A DNA stretch of 64,000 nt from an uncultured bacterium (GTDB taxonomy: Bacteria > Verrucomicrobiota > Kiritimatiellia > CAIVKH01), in the NCBI GenBank assembly GCA_903906425.1, contig CAIVKH010000188.1, positions 1 to 64,000 on the forward strand. The letters are read 5' to 3'. Below the pieces are notes generated by a model. That model was not told where the DNA came from. It saw only the letters and a program-made list of their open reading frames with translations, and did not search any database. The position numbers and the translations under genes are program-made. Below are positions 34,581 to 42,469 of the stretch, piece by piece (position 1 is the stretch's first letter; each line of letters opens with the position of its first letter).

Positions 34581-36557
34581 TCAGGGTTTCATCGCCTTGA
34601 TCGTGGCGACGAAGCCGCCGCGCGGGAGCATCTTGACGGCGAATTCGCCGCCGGCCTCGAATGGCGTTGTGTCGCTGGCGAAGCTGTGCATGTCGGTGCC
34701 GTCGCCGATGCGAGTGAGTTCGTAGCGGCCGGCCGGCAGCCACGCGCCGGGCTTGATCTTCTCTTCGCGCGGTTCGGGCGTGCCGTTGATTCCGGCGATG
34801 TACCAGGTGTCGCCGTTCCGGCGCGCAATGATCGCAAACCGGCCGGGCTCGCCCGCGACGAAGCGTACGTCGTCCCAGGTGACGGGGACGTGCTTGAGGA
34901 AATTCTTCGGGGCGTCGGGGAGGTTCAGATATGACTCGGCCTTGTCGGCGAAGTGTAGCCAGCCGGTTTCGAACAGCACCGACAGCGCCAGTTCGTGCGC
35001 GACGGTGGTGAGCCGCGCGTTCTTGTTGTCCGAGAAAGTCACCGGCGTGTAGTCCATCGGGCCGACGGCGTTTCGCGCGAACGGCAGGATCGTGTTCTGC
35101 ACCGGCGCGCTGGCGGGATATTTCGGATCGAAGATATAGCACTCCTCGCCGCGCACCGCTTCCATGCTCATCAGGTTCGGCCACGTGCGCTCCCATCCGC
35201 GCGGCAGCGTGCAGCCGTGGAAATTCACCATGATGTGCCGCTGCGCCGCGTCCTCCATGAGGCCGTGATATTCCTCGAACACGTTCTGCTTGTCGCTCTG
35301 GAAGAAATCCACCTTGATGCCTTTGACGCCCCACTTCTTCAGCATGTCGAGTTCGTAGCGGCGGACCGGCGCGACGGTGAGCGTGTCGCGCGGCTTCTCC
35401 GTCACGACGTTGTGCGGGCCGCCGGAGTTGTACCAGAGCAGCACGCCGATCCCCTTCTCCTTCGCGTGGCGCAGCACATCGTGGACATTGCCGTTGTCCA
35501 TGATGTCCCAGTTCGCATCCACCAGCACATATTCCCAGCCCATCTCCGCGGCGAGGTCCACGAACTTCTTCTGCTTCTCGCCGTCCATGGGACTCGGATT
35601 GTCCGACCACCAGCTCCACGCCACGCGGCCCGGCTTGATCCAGCTCGTGTCCTTGATGCGCGATGCATCGGCGACGTCCGTCACGAGCGTTGACTCGACG
35701 ATGTCCCCCAGCCCGCTGCCGACGACGATCACGCGCCACGGCATTTCCCACGGCAACGTCGCGGTCGGTTTCACCGCGCCGGTTCCGTTGCCTTCCGCCG
35801 CGCTCGGCCATGCGATGCGATACACGCCCTGCGGCGCTTCGCTGCCCAGCCGCGTCCCGCAGAAGTTCGCGCCGACATTCGCCTCGGTGATCAGCGCCCA
35901 CCGGCCTTCCCCCGTGCGGAACAGAACCGGGAAGGACCAGCCGAGACCGTTGGGCGACGGCATTCCGGGGGCGATTCCGTTTTCGTAGTACACTTCATAA
36001 GCCGGCGAGTACGTCGTCGCCTTGTCGCTCGCCGCCATCCACATCTTCGCGTCCTTCGGGATCGCGAAACCCGTTGCATCCGTCTCAACCGTTTGAGATG
36101 CGCCGCCGCTGCCGGGAAGGCGGTAGCGAAATGCGACGCCGTTGTCGTAGGCGCGCAGATCAATTTCCATCGGCTGCCCCGCCGCGTTGCGAAATGCCAG
36201 CGTCAGATGCTGCGCGCGATTGTGGCACTGATGCCGCTTGCCGTGAGGCACCTCGTAATTTTCCTCGATCAACTTCTGCGGCTGCGCCGAAACGAAAACG
36301 AGGCCGTTCAGAAAATCCTGCCCCTGCAACTGCAGGCCGAGCGGCGAGTCGCCGACGACGACTGCACGGCTGCCTTCCGCGCCCTGCTCGACGCGATAAT
36401 AGAGACACGCGCCTTTCGGGAAATCCGCCTTGCCGCCGAGATCGGCGAGCTGCACGGAAATTTTCACGAGGCCGTTCGGCGAAGTGACGGACCAGTTTTC
36501 CGCCTGCGCCGCCATCGCGAAGCCGGCAACCACTGCTGACATAATCAAAGTTTTCAT
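34581..36557 (-). CDS. Secreted GH97 glycoside hydrolase, retaining (alpha-galactosidase-like)
   Basis: A 658-residue glycoside hydrolase family 97 enzyme with a signal peptide (MKTLIMSAVVAGFAMAAQA). It has the three-part GH97 layout: an N-terminal beta-sandwich (about 20-300), a (beta/alpha)8 barrel beginning around SWIKPGRVAWSWWSD, and a C-terminal beta domain. Calcium-site and acid/base Glu are in MSMEAVRGEE. The barrel has Asp417 in GIKVDFFQSD, where retaining GH97 alpha-galactosidases carry their nucleophile, so a retaining exo-alpha-glycosidase is expected. Start supported by AGGTGA 5 bases upstream. It follows the PQQ-propeller gene on the same strand after 54 bases. Confidence 0.92.
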   Translation of the reverse strand: MKTLIMSAVVAGFAMAAQAENWSVTSPNGLVKISVQLADLGGKADFPKGACLYYRVEQGAEGSRAVVVGDSPLGLQLQGQDFLNGLVFVSAQPQKLIEENYEVPHGKRHQCHNRAQHLTLAFRNAAGQPMEIDLRAYDNGVAFRYRLPGSGGASQTVETDATGFAIPKDAKMWMAASDKATTYSPAYEVYYENGIAPGMPSPNGLGWSFPVLFRTGEGRWALITEANVGANFCGTRLGSEAPQGVYRIAWPSAAEGNGTGAVKPTATLPWEMPWRVIVVGSGLGDIVESTLVTDVADASRIKDTSWIKPGRVAWSWWSDNPSPMDGEKQKKFVDLAAEMGWEYVLVDANWDIMDNGNVHDVLRHAKEKGIGVLLWYNSGGPHNVVTEKPRDTLTVAPVRRYELDMLKKWGVKGIKVDFFQSDKQNVFEEYHGLMEDAAQRHIMVNFHGCTLPRGWERTWPNLMSMEAVRGEECYIFDPKYPASAPVQNTILPFARNAVGPMDYTPVTFSDNKNARLTTVAHELALSVLFETGWLHFADKAESYLNLPDAPKNFLKHVPVTWDDVRFVAGEPGRFAIIARRNGDTWYIAGINGTPEPREEKIKPGAWLPAGRYELTRIGDGTDMHSFASDTTPFEAGGEFAVKMLPRGGFVATIKAMKP

Positions 36558-36611
36558 GAAATCACCTCTCGCAACTTTCTAGCCGTTTCTGTCAACCGCC
36601 GCAAAAAAATC

Positions 36612-38222
36612 TCAAAACTTGCGGACGGCCCACAGATAGTTTCGGGAATTGATGTAGAGCGTGCCGTCCACCGCGACGGGCGTGGCGTACATCGGCGCGC
36701 CGAGGCCGATCTCGCTCAGGACTTTCTTTTCGCGGCCCGCGGCGAGCACCCAGAAATGCTTCATCGTCGGCAGATAAATTTTCCCGTCGGCGACGAGCGT
36801 GGAGGACCAGACATCCGCGCCGGTTTCCTGGACCCACAAAAGTTTTCCGGTGTCGGCTTCGAGACAGTGCAGGCGTCCGGCAACATCGGCGATGTAGAGC
36901 AAACCGTCGGAAATGGAGACGGTGGAGAGCGTGCGGTCGAGGCCCTGATAGCTCCAGATTTTTCCGGTCGCGGTGATGTCGCCGGTCTTCGTCGCGTCGA
37001 TGCACCAGAGCGCGCCGCGGCCGTGGCCATGTTCGGGATCGCGGCCGATGGCGATGTAAACGCGGTTGCTGAGGAACACGGGGCAGGCGATGAACTCGCT
37101 CATGCCGACGTAGCTGCTTTCGCTTTTCTTGTTGAGCGATTTCTTGAGCCGCTTGTCGCCGAGCGAATATTTCGCAGCCCAGTTCAGGTCGCCGGTGATC
37201 TTGTATTCGGGCGGATTGCAATCGAACGACCAGACCGTTTTGAGCTTCACCGGTTTTTCGCCCGCGGCGGCCAGCGTTTCGAACGCGTAGCAAACGCCAT
37301 CGCCGGCGGCAAAGAACACCAGCTTGCGTCCGTTGACGACGCCGATGGACGGCGTGGACCACTGACCGTGCATGATCATCGGCCCGATGCGCGGCTCGTC
37401 GTCAGTGGCGAGCAGCCGGCCCGTTTTCTTGTCGAGCACGATGAGGTTCGGCGCGGTCGGCGCGGGAGCCTTGCGATCATCGTAGTAAGCAACCTCGGCT
37501 TCGCGATCCGCACCGTTGCAGGTGCAGACATAAACGAAATCGCCGTCAATCAGCGGCGAGCCATCGCACGCATCGGACGGGCGGATGCCGTAATCCCACA
37601 AATCAAAATTCCAAAGAATCTTTTCACCGCGCACGCCGGCGGGCACATCGGGCCGCGACGGCTTGTCCTTTGTGGAATCCAACGGGCTGGTCAAGACGGC
37701 GAATGGCTGCTCGCCGCCGTTCGCGTCGAGACACATCACCTCGGCGCGGTGGTTCACGAAATAGACGCGGTCCTCGTCGAACGTCGCGGTGGCGCAGATG
37801 CCGAGGTTTGGCGTGATGCGGCCGAGCATGTATTTCAGACCCGGTTCGACTTCCGCGGGAAATTTGCGAAACGGCGCGGCGTATTCCCACAAAAGTTTTC
37901 CATCGCGCGCATCGAGGCATTTGAAAATTCCGAAACCGGCCTCCTTGCCGCCGGTGAAAATTTTTCCGCCGGCAATCGTCGGCGACGGATACGTCAGCGA
38001 ACTGGTGCGCACGCCCCACAAAACATTCGTTGCGGTGGAGCGGATGATCTCGCCCTTCATCGAATCTTTTTCGCCGGGCCCGAACGAGTCCGGCAGGTTC
38101 GTTTCATCGGCGACCATGTTCTTGCAGTGTGTGCCGCAAAATTCCGGCCAGTCCTTCGCCGCCGAACTGAAAACAGAAATCACCAACGCAAACAGGAAGA
38201 CCGGAACCGGAACAACATTCAT
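36612..38222 (-). CDS. Secreted PQQ-like beta-propeller protein
   Basis: A 536-residue exported protein with a signal peptide (MNVVPVPVFLFALVISVFSSA) and repeated propeller blades of the PQQ/quinoprotein type, such as CLDARDGKLLWEYAAP, CLEADTGKLLWVQETGADV and VLDKKTGRLLATDDE. The opening DWPEFCGTHCKN resembles the DWP.FRG start common in PVC exported propeller proteins. No dehydrogenase active-site Cys pair or metal-binding signature is recognisable, so it is more likely a binding or scaffold protein than an alcohol dehydrogenase. It lies upstream of, and possibly is co-transcribed with, the GH97 gene at 34581-36557. Confidence 0.85.
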   Translation of the reverse strand: MNVVPVPVFLFALVISVFSSAAKDWPEFCGTHCKNMVADETNLPDSFGPGEKDSMKGEIIRSTATNVLWGVRTSSLTYPSPTIAGGKIFTGGKEAGFGIFKCLDARDGKLLWEYAAPFRKFPAEVEPGLKYMLGRITPNLGICATATFDEDRVYFVNHRAEVMCLDANGGEQPFAVLTSPLDSTKDKPSRPDVPAGVRGEKILWNFDLWDYGIRPSDACDGSPLIDGDFVYVCTCNGADREAEVAYYDDRKAPAPTAPNLIVLDKKTGRLLATDDEPRIGPMIMHGQWSTPSIGVVNGRKLVFFAAGDGVCYAFETLAAAGEKPVKLKTVWSFDCNPPEYKITGDLNWAAKYSLGDKRLKKSLNKKSESSYVGMSEFIACPVFLSNRVYIAIGRDPEHGHGRGALWCIDATKTGDITATGKIWSYQGLDRTLSTVSISDGLLYIADVAGRLHCLEADTGKLLWVQETGADVWSSTLVADGKIYLPTMKHFWVLAAGREKKVLSEIGLGAPMYATPVAVDGTLYINSRNYLWAVRKF

Positions 38223-38291
38223 GTCGCTTTGTTACTTTGCGAAAAGCCGGATGACAAGTGCCGACGGCGTCGCGCCGGCGCTGATCGCAAC

Positions 38292-38338
38292 TTCCAATGA
38301 TTGGAAAATGCGGACGCGCAAATTTCCAATCATTGGAA
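38292..38338. repeat. 32-bp-phased palindrome array, locus 10 (2 copies)
   Basis: Perfect copies at 38292-38306 (centre G) and 38324-38338 (centre C), 32 bp apart, about 70 bases upstream of the PQQ-propeller start and 21 bases after the end of the nucleotidyltransferase remnant. Confidence 0.95.
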
Positions 38339-38358
38339 GTTGCGATGCGTGCCGGGAA

Positions 38359-38915
38359 TTATTTTCGCGGCGTTCGCGTGCCGGGCTTGCGACGCGAGCG
38401 CAAAGCTGAAGCGCGTTTTTCGGGCCGAGAGCGGGCGCGTTTTTTCTTTTCCTGTCGCGACTGAATTGCCGCCCATGTGGAGCGGAGGGCCGGCATGACG
38501 ATGCGATCTTTTTCGCGGTTGGCGGCGGCTTTGCTGGCGATGACACGGTCGAGGCGCAGAACTTTGAGGGAAATGTCGCGGATGCGAACGATGACGGCAT
38601 TCTTGGATTCGTCATCAAATTCGCCGACTCCGCTGACGTTGAGGACCATTCGAAATTTCCTGTGACGCGTCCGGCGAAGTGAGGCGGATTGTGAATCAAA
38701 GGTGGAACATAAATGCCGCCGGCGCGTTTTGCAGCGGCCGCGATTCGCGGGTCGCCGGGATTGCGAAACCAGAGATCAATGTCGCGTGTGACTACGATGG
38801 CCCCCTGCAAAACAGCGGCGGAAACGCCGACGATCATGAAGGGAATGTTTGCCCTGACGAGACACCGAAGAAATCCGATTTCTTCAGACGAGAATATGTT
38901 TGAGGGCTTGGCCAC
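38359..38915 (-). pseudogene. Frameshifted nucleotidyltransferase (MNT/DUF6036-like)
   Basis: Two frames together make one protein of about 185 residues. The first part, from a possible GTG at 38915, reads ANIPFMIVGVSAAVLQGAIV then TRDIDLWFRNPGDPRI, the G-[S/A]..D.D pattern of minimal nucleotidyltransferases. Around 38650 the frame changes, and the second part (VLNVSGVGEFDDE, LRLDRVIASKAAANREKDR) is the typical C-terminus of the same family. A single-base deletion explains it; a sequencing error or programmed shift is possible. It is preceded by, and overlaps, the intact small partner gene (38884-39081). Confidence 0.75.
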
Positions 38916-39081
38916 GGGTGAGCGAAAGGCGGAGTCGTTCTTCTGGTGTTTCTTCAAGAGCGAGCAACGTATGCCACACATCGTGCGGGTCGGCTTCTGG
39001 ATGGTGTTTGACTATCTCGGCCGTTTCTCGCTCGAGTTGCCGGCAGCGCCGGATCAATTTCTGTTCCTGCCCTTTTGTCAT
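38884..39081 (-). CDS. Small partner protein of nucleotidyltransferase (putative TA-like pair)
   Basis: A 65-residue hydrophilic, helical protein (QEQKLIRRCRQLERETAEIV, then HHPEADPHDVWHTLLALE) ending in LTRGQALKHILV. Small proteins of this kind recur immediately upstream of DUF6036-type nucleotidyltransferases, which suggests a toxin-antitoxin or regulatory pair; this rests on recall of the arrangement, not on a search. It starts 14 bases after the carA stop and overlaps the frameshifted nucleotidyltransferase by about 30 bases. Confidence 0.65.
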   Translation of the reverse strand: MTKGQEQKLIRRCRQLERETAEIVKHHPEADPHDVWHTLLALEETPEERLRLSLTRGQALKHILV

Positions 39082-39094
39082 GGCGCAAGTTTAC

Positions 39095-40180
39095 TCAGCC
39101 GTTTGTGTCAATCAACTTGATAAAGCGCTCGAACAAATGGAACGCGTCGTTCGGGCCGGGGGCGGCTTCGGGGTGATATTGCACCGAAAAGACGGGCAGC
39201 TTTTTGTGGCGCTGGCCTTCGCTGGTTTTGTCGTTGAGATTGATGTGCGTGGTTTCGACGTCGTCGGGCAACGATTCGGGAGCGACGGCGAAGCCGTGGT
39301 TTTGCGAGGTGATGTCCACGCGGCCGGTGGATTTTTCGATGACGGGCTGGTTCGCGCCGCGATGGCCGAATTTCAGCTTGAAAGTTTTTCCGCCGAAGGC
39401 GAGGCCGAGGAGCTGGTGGCCGAAGCAAATTCCAAATGTCGGCAGGCCGGTGTTCACGATCTTGCGGAGGTTGGCGACGGTTTGCGGAACGCCTTCGGGA
39501 TCGCCGGGGCCGTTGGAAATAAAAAATCCGTCCGGCTTGATCGCGAGGATCTGTTCGGCGGTCGCGGTGTTCGGGAAGACGTGAAGCTGACAGCCGAGGT
39601 CGCTCATGATACGGAGCTGGTTCGTTTTTATTCCGCAATCCATGATGGCGATTTTCCGCGCGTTCTTTTCGCTGCCGGGAAAAACGAAAACCTGTTTCGT
39701 GCTGACTTCGGTGCAGAGATCTGCGCCCACGAGACCGGGCGAGTCTTTTGCCTTTTGCGCGAGCTTCGCCGGATCGAGTTCGCGCGTGGAGACGACGCAT
39801 TTTTTCGCGCCGCGCGAGCGGATGTGAAATGTGACGGCGCGGCAATCTACTTTGTGAACGCCGAGAATATTTGCTGCGCGCAGATAATCGGGGAGCGTTT
39901 GCGTGCTGCGCCAGTTGCTCGGGATGCGGCTGCATTCGCCGATGACGAGGCCGCGCGCGTGCGGCTTCCACGATTCGACATCCTCGGTGTTGACGCCGTA
40001 GTTGCCGATGAGCGGATAGGTGAGCGTGACGATCTGGCCGTTGTACGACGGGTCGGTGAGGATCTCCTGGTAGCCGGTCATGGACGTGTTGAAAACCAGT
40101 TCGCCCCAGCATTCGCCGTCGCCGGTGAACGACTCGGCGGGAAACGTTGTGCCATCTTCAAGTGCGATGAGTGCTTTCAT
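39095..40180 (-). CDS. carA: Carbamoyl-phosphate synthase small subunit (glutamine amidotransferase)
   Basis: A 361-residue small subunit of carbamoyl-phosphate synthase. It hydrolyses glutamine and delivers ammonia to the large subunit for arginine and pyrimidine synthesis. The N-terminal CarA domain (ALEDGTTFPAESF; PSYNGQIVTLTYPLIGNYG) is followed by a class I amidotransferase domain with C252 (GICFGHQ), H336 and E338 (QYHPEAAPGP). The frame opens at a TTG (40219), but MKALIALEDG from the ATG at 40180 is the natural start. carB is not adjacent. The short gap to the next upstream gene carries a strong intrinsic terminator. Confidence 0.96.
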   Translation of the reverse strand: MKALIALEDGTTFPAESFTGDGECWGELVFNTSMTGYQEILTDPSYNGQIVTLTYPLIGNYGVNTEDVESWKPHARGLVIGECSRIPSNWRSTQTLPDYLRAANILGVHKVDCRAVTFHIRSRGAKKCVVSTRELDPAKLAQKAKDSPGLVGADLCTEVSTKQVFVFPGSEKNARKIAIMDCGIKTNQLRIMSDLGCQLHVFPNTATAEQILAIKPDGFFISNGPGDPEGVPQTVANLRKIVNTGLPTFGICFGHQLLGLAFGGKTFKLKFGHRGANQPVIEKSTGRVDITSQNHGFAVAPESLPDDVETTHINLNDKTSEGQRHKKLPVFSVQYHPEAAPGPNDAFHLFERFIKLIDTNG

Positions 40181-40244
40181 GTGCGCGGCGAAATAAACGG
40201 ATGCGCGGGCGAAATGCAAGCGAAAGGCAGAATTGCAAAATAAA

Positions 40245-40274
40245 AAAACCGCCCCGGAAGTCCGGGGCGGTTTT
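40245..40274 (-). terminator. Rho-independent terminator (azoreductase-like gene; bidirectional form)
   Basis: Inverted repeat AAAACCGCCCCGGA / TCCGGGGCGGTTTT (40245-40258 and 40261-40274) with A- and T-runs on both sides. In the minus direction it lies 25 bases after the flavoprotein stop and its T-run extends to 40242, so it should terminate that gene before carA. Confidence 0.9.
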
Positions 40275-40299
40275 GCGATTCAGAAAGTCGCGACGAATA

Positions 40300-40938
40300 T
40301 TACGGCTCGCTGGAGATGTCTTCCGCCAGTTCCTGCGCGGCTTCGACAGCCATCTGTTTGCGGTCGGCGCTGTCGCCATGCATCACCGGGTCCTGGCCGT
40401 CGGCCCACGCGACTTCGATGTCGGTGACGCCGATGTATCCGAAGAGGCCGTTGATCATCGGCATGAGGCCGTCGCGCGGATCGCCTTCCTTGTACACGTC
40501 GCCGGAGGAGACGAGCAGGATGACCTTGCGGAGCTGATGGAGCGGCTTCGGGCCTTCGGGGCTGGGTTCGAACGCAATACCGGGCATGGCGACCTGGTCG
40601 AGCCACGCCTTGAGAATGGCGGGCGCGCTGCCGCCCCAGAGCGGGAGCGTCAGGACGAGCACGTCGGCCTGCTTGAGAAGTTCGCCTTGTGCGAAGGCGT
40701 AGGCCGCGGCTTTTTCTTCCTTCGCGGTGGGCTGATAGCCGGGCTGGACAAACGGCTTGGTGAGCCGGTTGTAGGCCTCGAGGGAAAGGTAGGGCGGCGG
40801 CTGTTCGTACAAATCAACGTTGTTGAGTGTGACATCGGGATTCGTTTCAAGCAGCTTGCCAAAAAATGCGGTGGCGAGTTGTTTCGACGCCGATTCTTCG
40901 ACGGGCCGCGGGTTCGCGCAGATGTGCAGTACGTTCAT
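40300..40938 (-). CDS. azoR: FMN-dependent NADH:quinone oxidoreductase/azoreductase
   Basis: A 212-residue flavodoxin-fold protein of the AzoR (AcpD) family, which reduces quinones and azo bonds by two-electron transfer using FMN and NAD(P)H. The N-terminal strand and phosphate-binding loop (HICANPRPVEESASKQLA) and the FMN-contact segment PLWGGSAPAILKAWLDQV match the family. An SSGDVYKEG segment corresponds to the second flavin loop. Cytoplasmic, probably protective against quinone stress. Single gene with its own terminator; the kinase gene upstream is 33 bases away on the same strand, so co-transcription is possible. Confidence 0.9.
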   Translation of the reverse strand: MNVLHICANPRPVEESASKQLATAFFGKLLETNPDVTLNNVDLYEQPPPYLSLEAYNRLTKPFVQPGYQPTAKEEKAAAYAFAQGELLKQADVLVLTLPLWGGSAPAILKAWLDQVAMPGIAFEPSPEGPKPLHQLRKVILLVSSGDVYKEGDPRDGLMPMINGLFGYIGVTDIEVAWADGQDPVMHGDSADRKQMAVEAAQELAEDISSEP

Positions 40939-40971
40939 GTCGTTATTTCTTTCGTCCTTCTTTTCTTATTT

Positions 40972-42174
40972 TCACCTGGCCGCGCCGACGTTCACAAGAT
41001 CGTCGGTGCTGACCTCTCCGGTTCTCGGGTCAATCAGCTTGGACAGGTAGTTCTCAAGTTCCCGGCCATATTCCGTATCCTTGCCCACCTGTGCAAGCTG
41101 CTTGTGCACCAAGATGAGCCCGCCACGACCGGCCTCGGCCGCCTCGGCGCTGGCGTAGCGTTTCGCCGGATCGGGATGCAGAAATTTCCGCAGCACGCCG
41201 ACGAACGCCTCGTTGCGCCGCACGTAGTCGGGCAACAAGTCGGGCAGGATGTCGCATAGCTTCAGCTTGTACGCAAGCAAATCGTTCTCGTTGACCTTGC
41301 CATTTTGCATCCGCAGCAGCGGCTGGCCCCGCAGCATTTCGAGGCCGACGAGCCCGACCGCATAAATATCCGACGCGGGATTTGCCGCCTCGCGCCGGTG
41401 CTGCTCCGGCGCCATGTAGGTCGGCGTGCCGAGCAGAAACAACTGCTGCTCGTGCGTGAACGTGCCCCGCCCGTAGTCGATCACTTTCACCGTGCCCAGC
41501 CGGTCAATCATGATGTTGGCCGGCTTGATGTCGCAGTGGACGAATCCGAGCTCGTGCAGAATTTCAAGACCGCGCAGAACGCGCCGCATGATGTGAATTG
41601 CGATGCCTGGCTGGATCGCCAGACGCCCGTCGTTTTGGTGAAACACCACGTCGAGCGTTTGCGCCCATTCTTCGGCCGTGCAACGTGATTTCGCGCGGGC
41701 GACGTGATCGCCATCAAGCAGGTAGCGCAGCCCGACACCGTCGATCATGCCCATCTGAACGTAGCCGATGCCGTTGTATTCCTCATAAATGTCCGGCGAA
41801 ACCAGATTCGGACTGTCGAGCAGTTGCATCTTCGATGTCTGCTCCGCGATGCGGCCCATGTCCGTCCAATATTTTTTCGCGTTCGCATAAATCGACGGGT
41901 CGAAAACCTTGATCGCGTGCCGCGTCACGCAGCCGCGCGCGCCCTGCCGCAGCCCCTTGAAAACCACGCCCTGCCGCCCGCGCCCCAGCTCGCGCACGAA
42001 CCGGTACGCCACCGGATAAAACAGCGCGCGCGCCTGCAAAATCGCCTGATAATGCTGCATGAGCTGCGTCAGCCCGCGGCCCGACGTTGCCACCGGCGTC
42101 GTCGACGGCGGCGCGGCCAGAGTCGTCCTGCCATGCAGGTCGTCAGCCAGCGTTTCTATTTCGTTGTCATTCAT
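40972..42174 (-). CDS. Ser/Thr protein kinase (Hanks type)
   Basis: A 400-residue cytoplasmic kinase with no predicted membrane helix. The domain begins near residue 60: Gly loop LGRGRQGVVF (63-72), ATP-binding Lys89 (HAIKVF), catalytic loop HCDIKPAN with Asp215, and a DYG in place of DFG (Asp233). TPTYMAPEQ marks the activation segment end. The HRD arginine is replaced by Cys (HCD), so activation-loop phosphorylation may not be needed. The 60-residue N-terminal part is hydrophilic. The gene is divergent from the giant PA14/CotH gene, with a three-copy palindrome array between them. Partners unknown. Confidence 0.92.
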   Translation of the reverse strand: MNDNEIETLADDLHGRTTLAAPPSTTPVATSGRGLTQLMQHYQAILQARALFYPVAYRFVRELGRGRQGVVFKGLRQGARGCVTRHAIKVFDPSIYANAKKYWTDMGRIAEQTSKMQLLDSPNLVSPDIYEEYNGIGYVQMGMIDGVGLRYLLDGDHVARAKSRCTAEEWAQTLDVVFHQNDGRLAIQPGIAIHIMRRVLRGLEILHELGFVHCDIKPANIMIDRLGTVKVIDYGRGTFTHEQQLFLLGTPTYMAPEQHRREAANPASDIYAVGLVGLEMLRGQPLLRMQNGKVNENDLLAYKLKLCDILPDLLPDYVRRNEAFVGVLRKFLHPDPAKRYASAEAAEAGRGGLILVHKQLAQVGKDTEYGRELENYLSKLIDPRTGEVSTDDLVNVGAAR

Positions 42175-42295
42175 TCAAAATTCCGAAAAAGCGCGGCACT
42201 CTACCAGCCTTCCTGCAAAAGTCCAAAGCTCCAAACCCGGGACGCCGGAAATTCCCGGACCGCCGAAACCGGCCACGGCGCGCACCGCCGCAAAC

Positions 42296-42374
42296 TTCCA
42301 ATGATTGGAAATCACGAAACGCAAAACTTCCAATCATTGGCAGTCACGAAAAGCAAAATTTCCAATGATTGGAA
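42296..42374. repeat. 32-bp-phased palindrome array, locus 11 (3 copies)
   Basis: Copies at 42296-42310 (perfect, G), 42328-42342 (variant ending GGCA) and 42360-42374 (perfect, G), both intervals 32 bp. It sits in the divergent gap between the kinase and the giant PA14/CotH gene. I see nothing else in that 295-base gap. Confidence 0.95.
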
Positions 42375-42469
42375 ACGTTTCTTCTGTGTATTGTCTTGTT
42401 TAGGGTCGGGCGTGACGTTGGAGAGTGTGGCGTATTTTTCAGGACTGCGAAGAAAGAAATCTTAAAAAA

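Noticed and set aside
36558-36611. Promoter of the first GH97 gene (TTGACA upstream)
   Set aside because: A TTGACA is present on the minus strand but no acceptable -10 box lies at 15-19 bases; co-transcription with the propeller gene is equally likely.
36756-38300. 514-codon plus-strand frame opposite the PQQ-propeller gene
   Set aside because: Arg/Ala/Gly-rich shadow without a domain; it runs into a palindrome array at its end.
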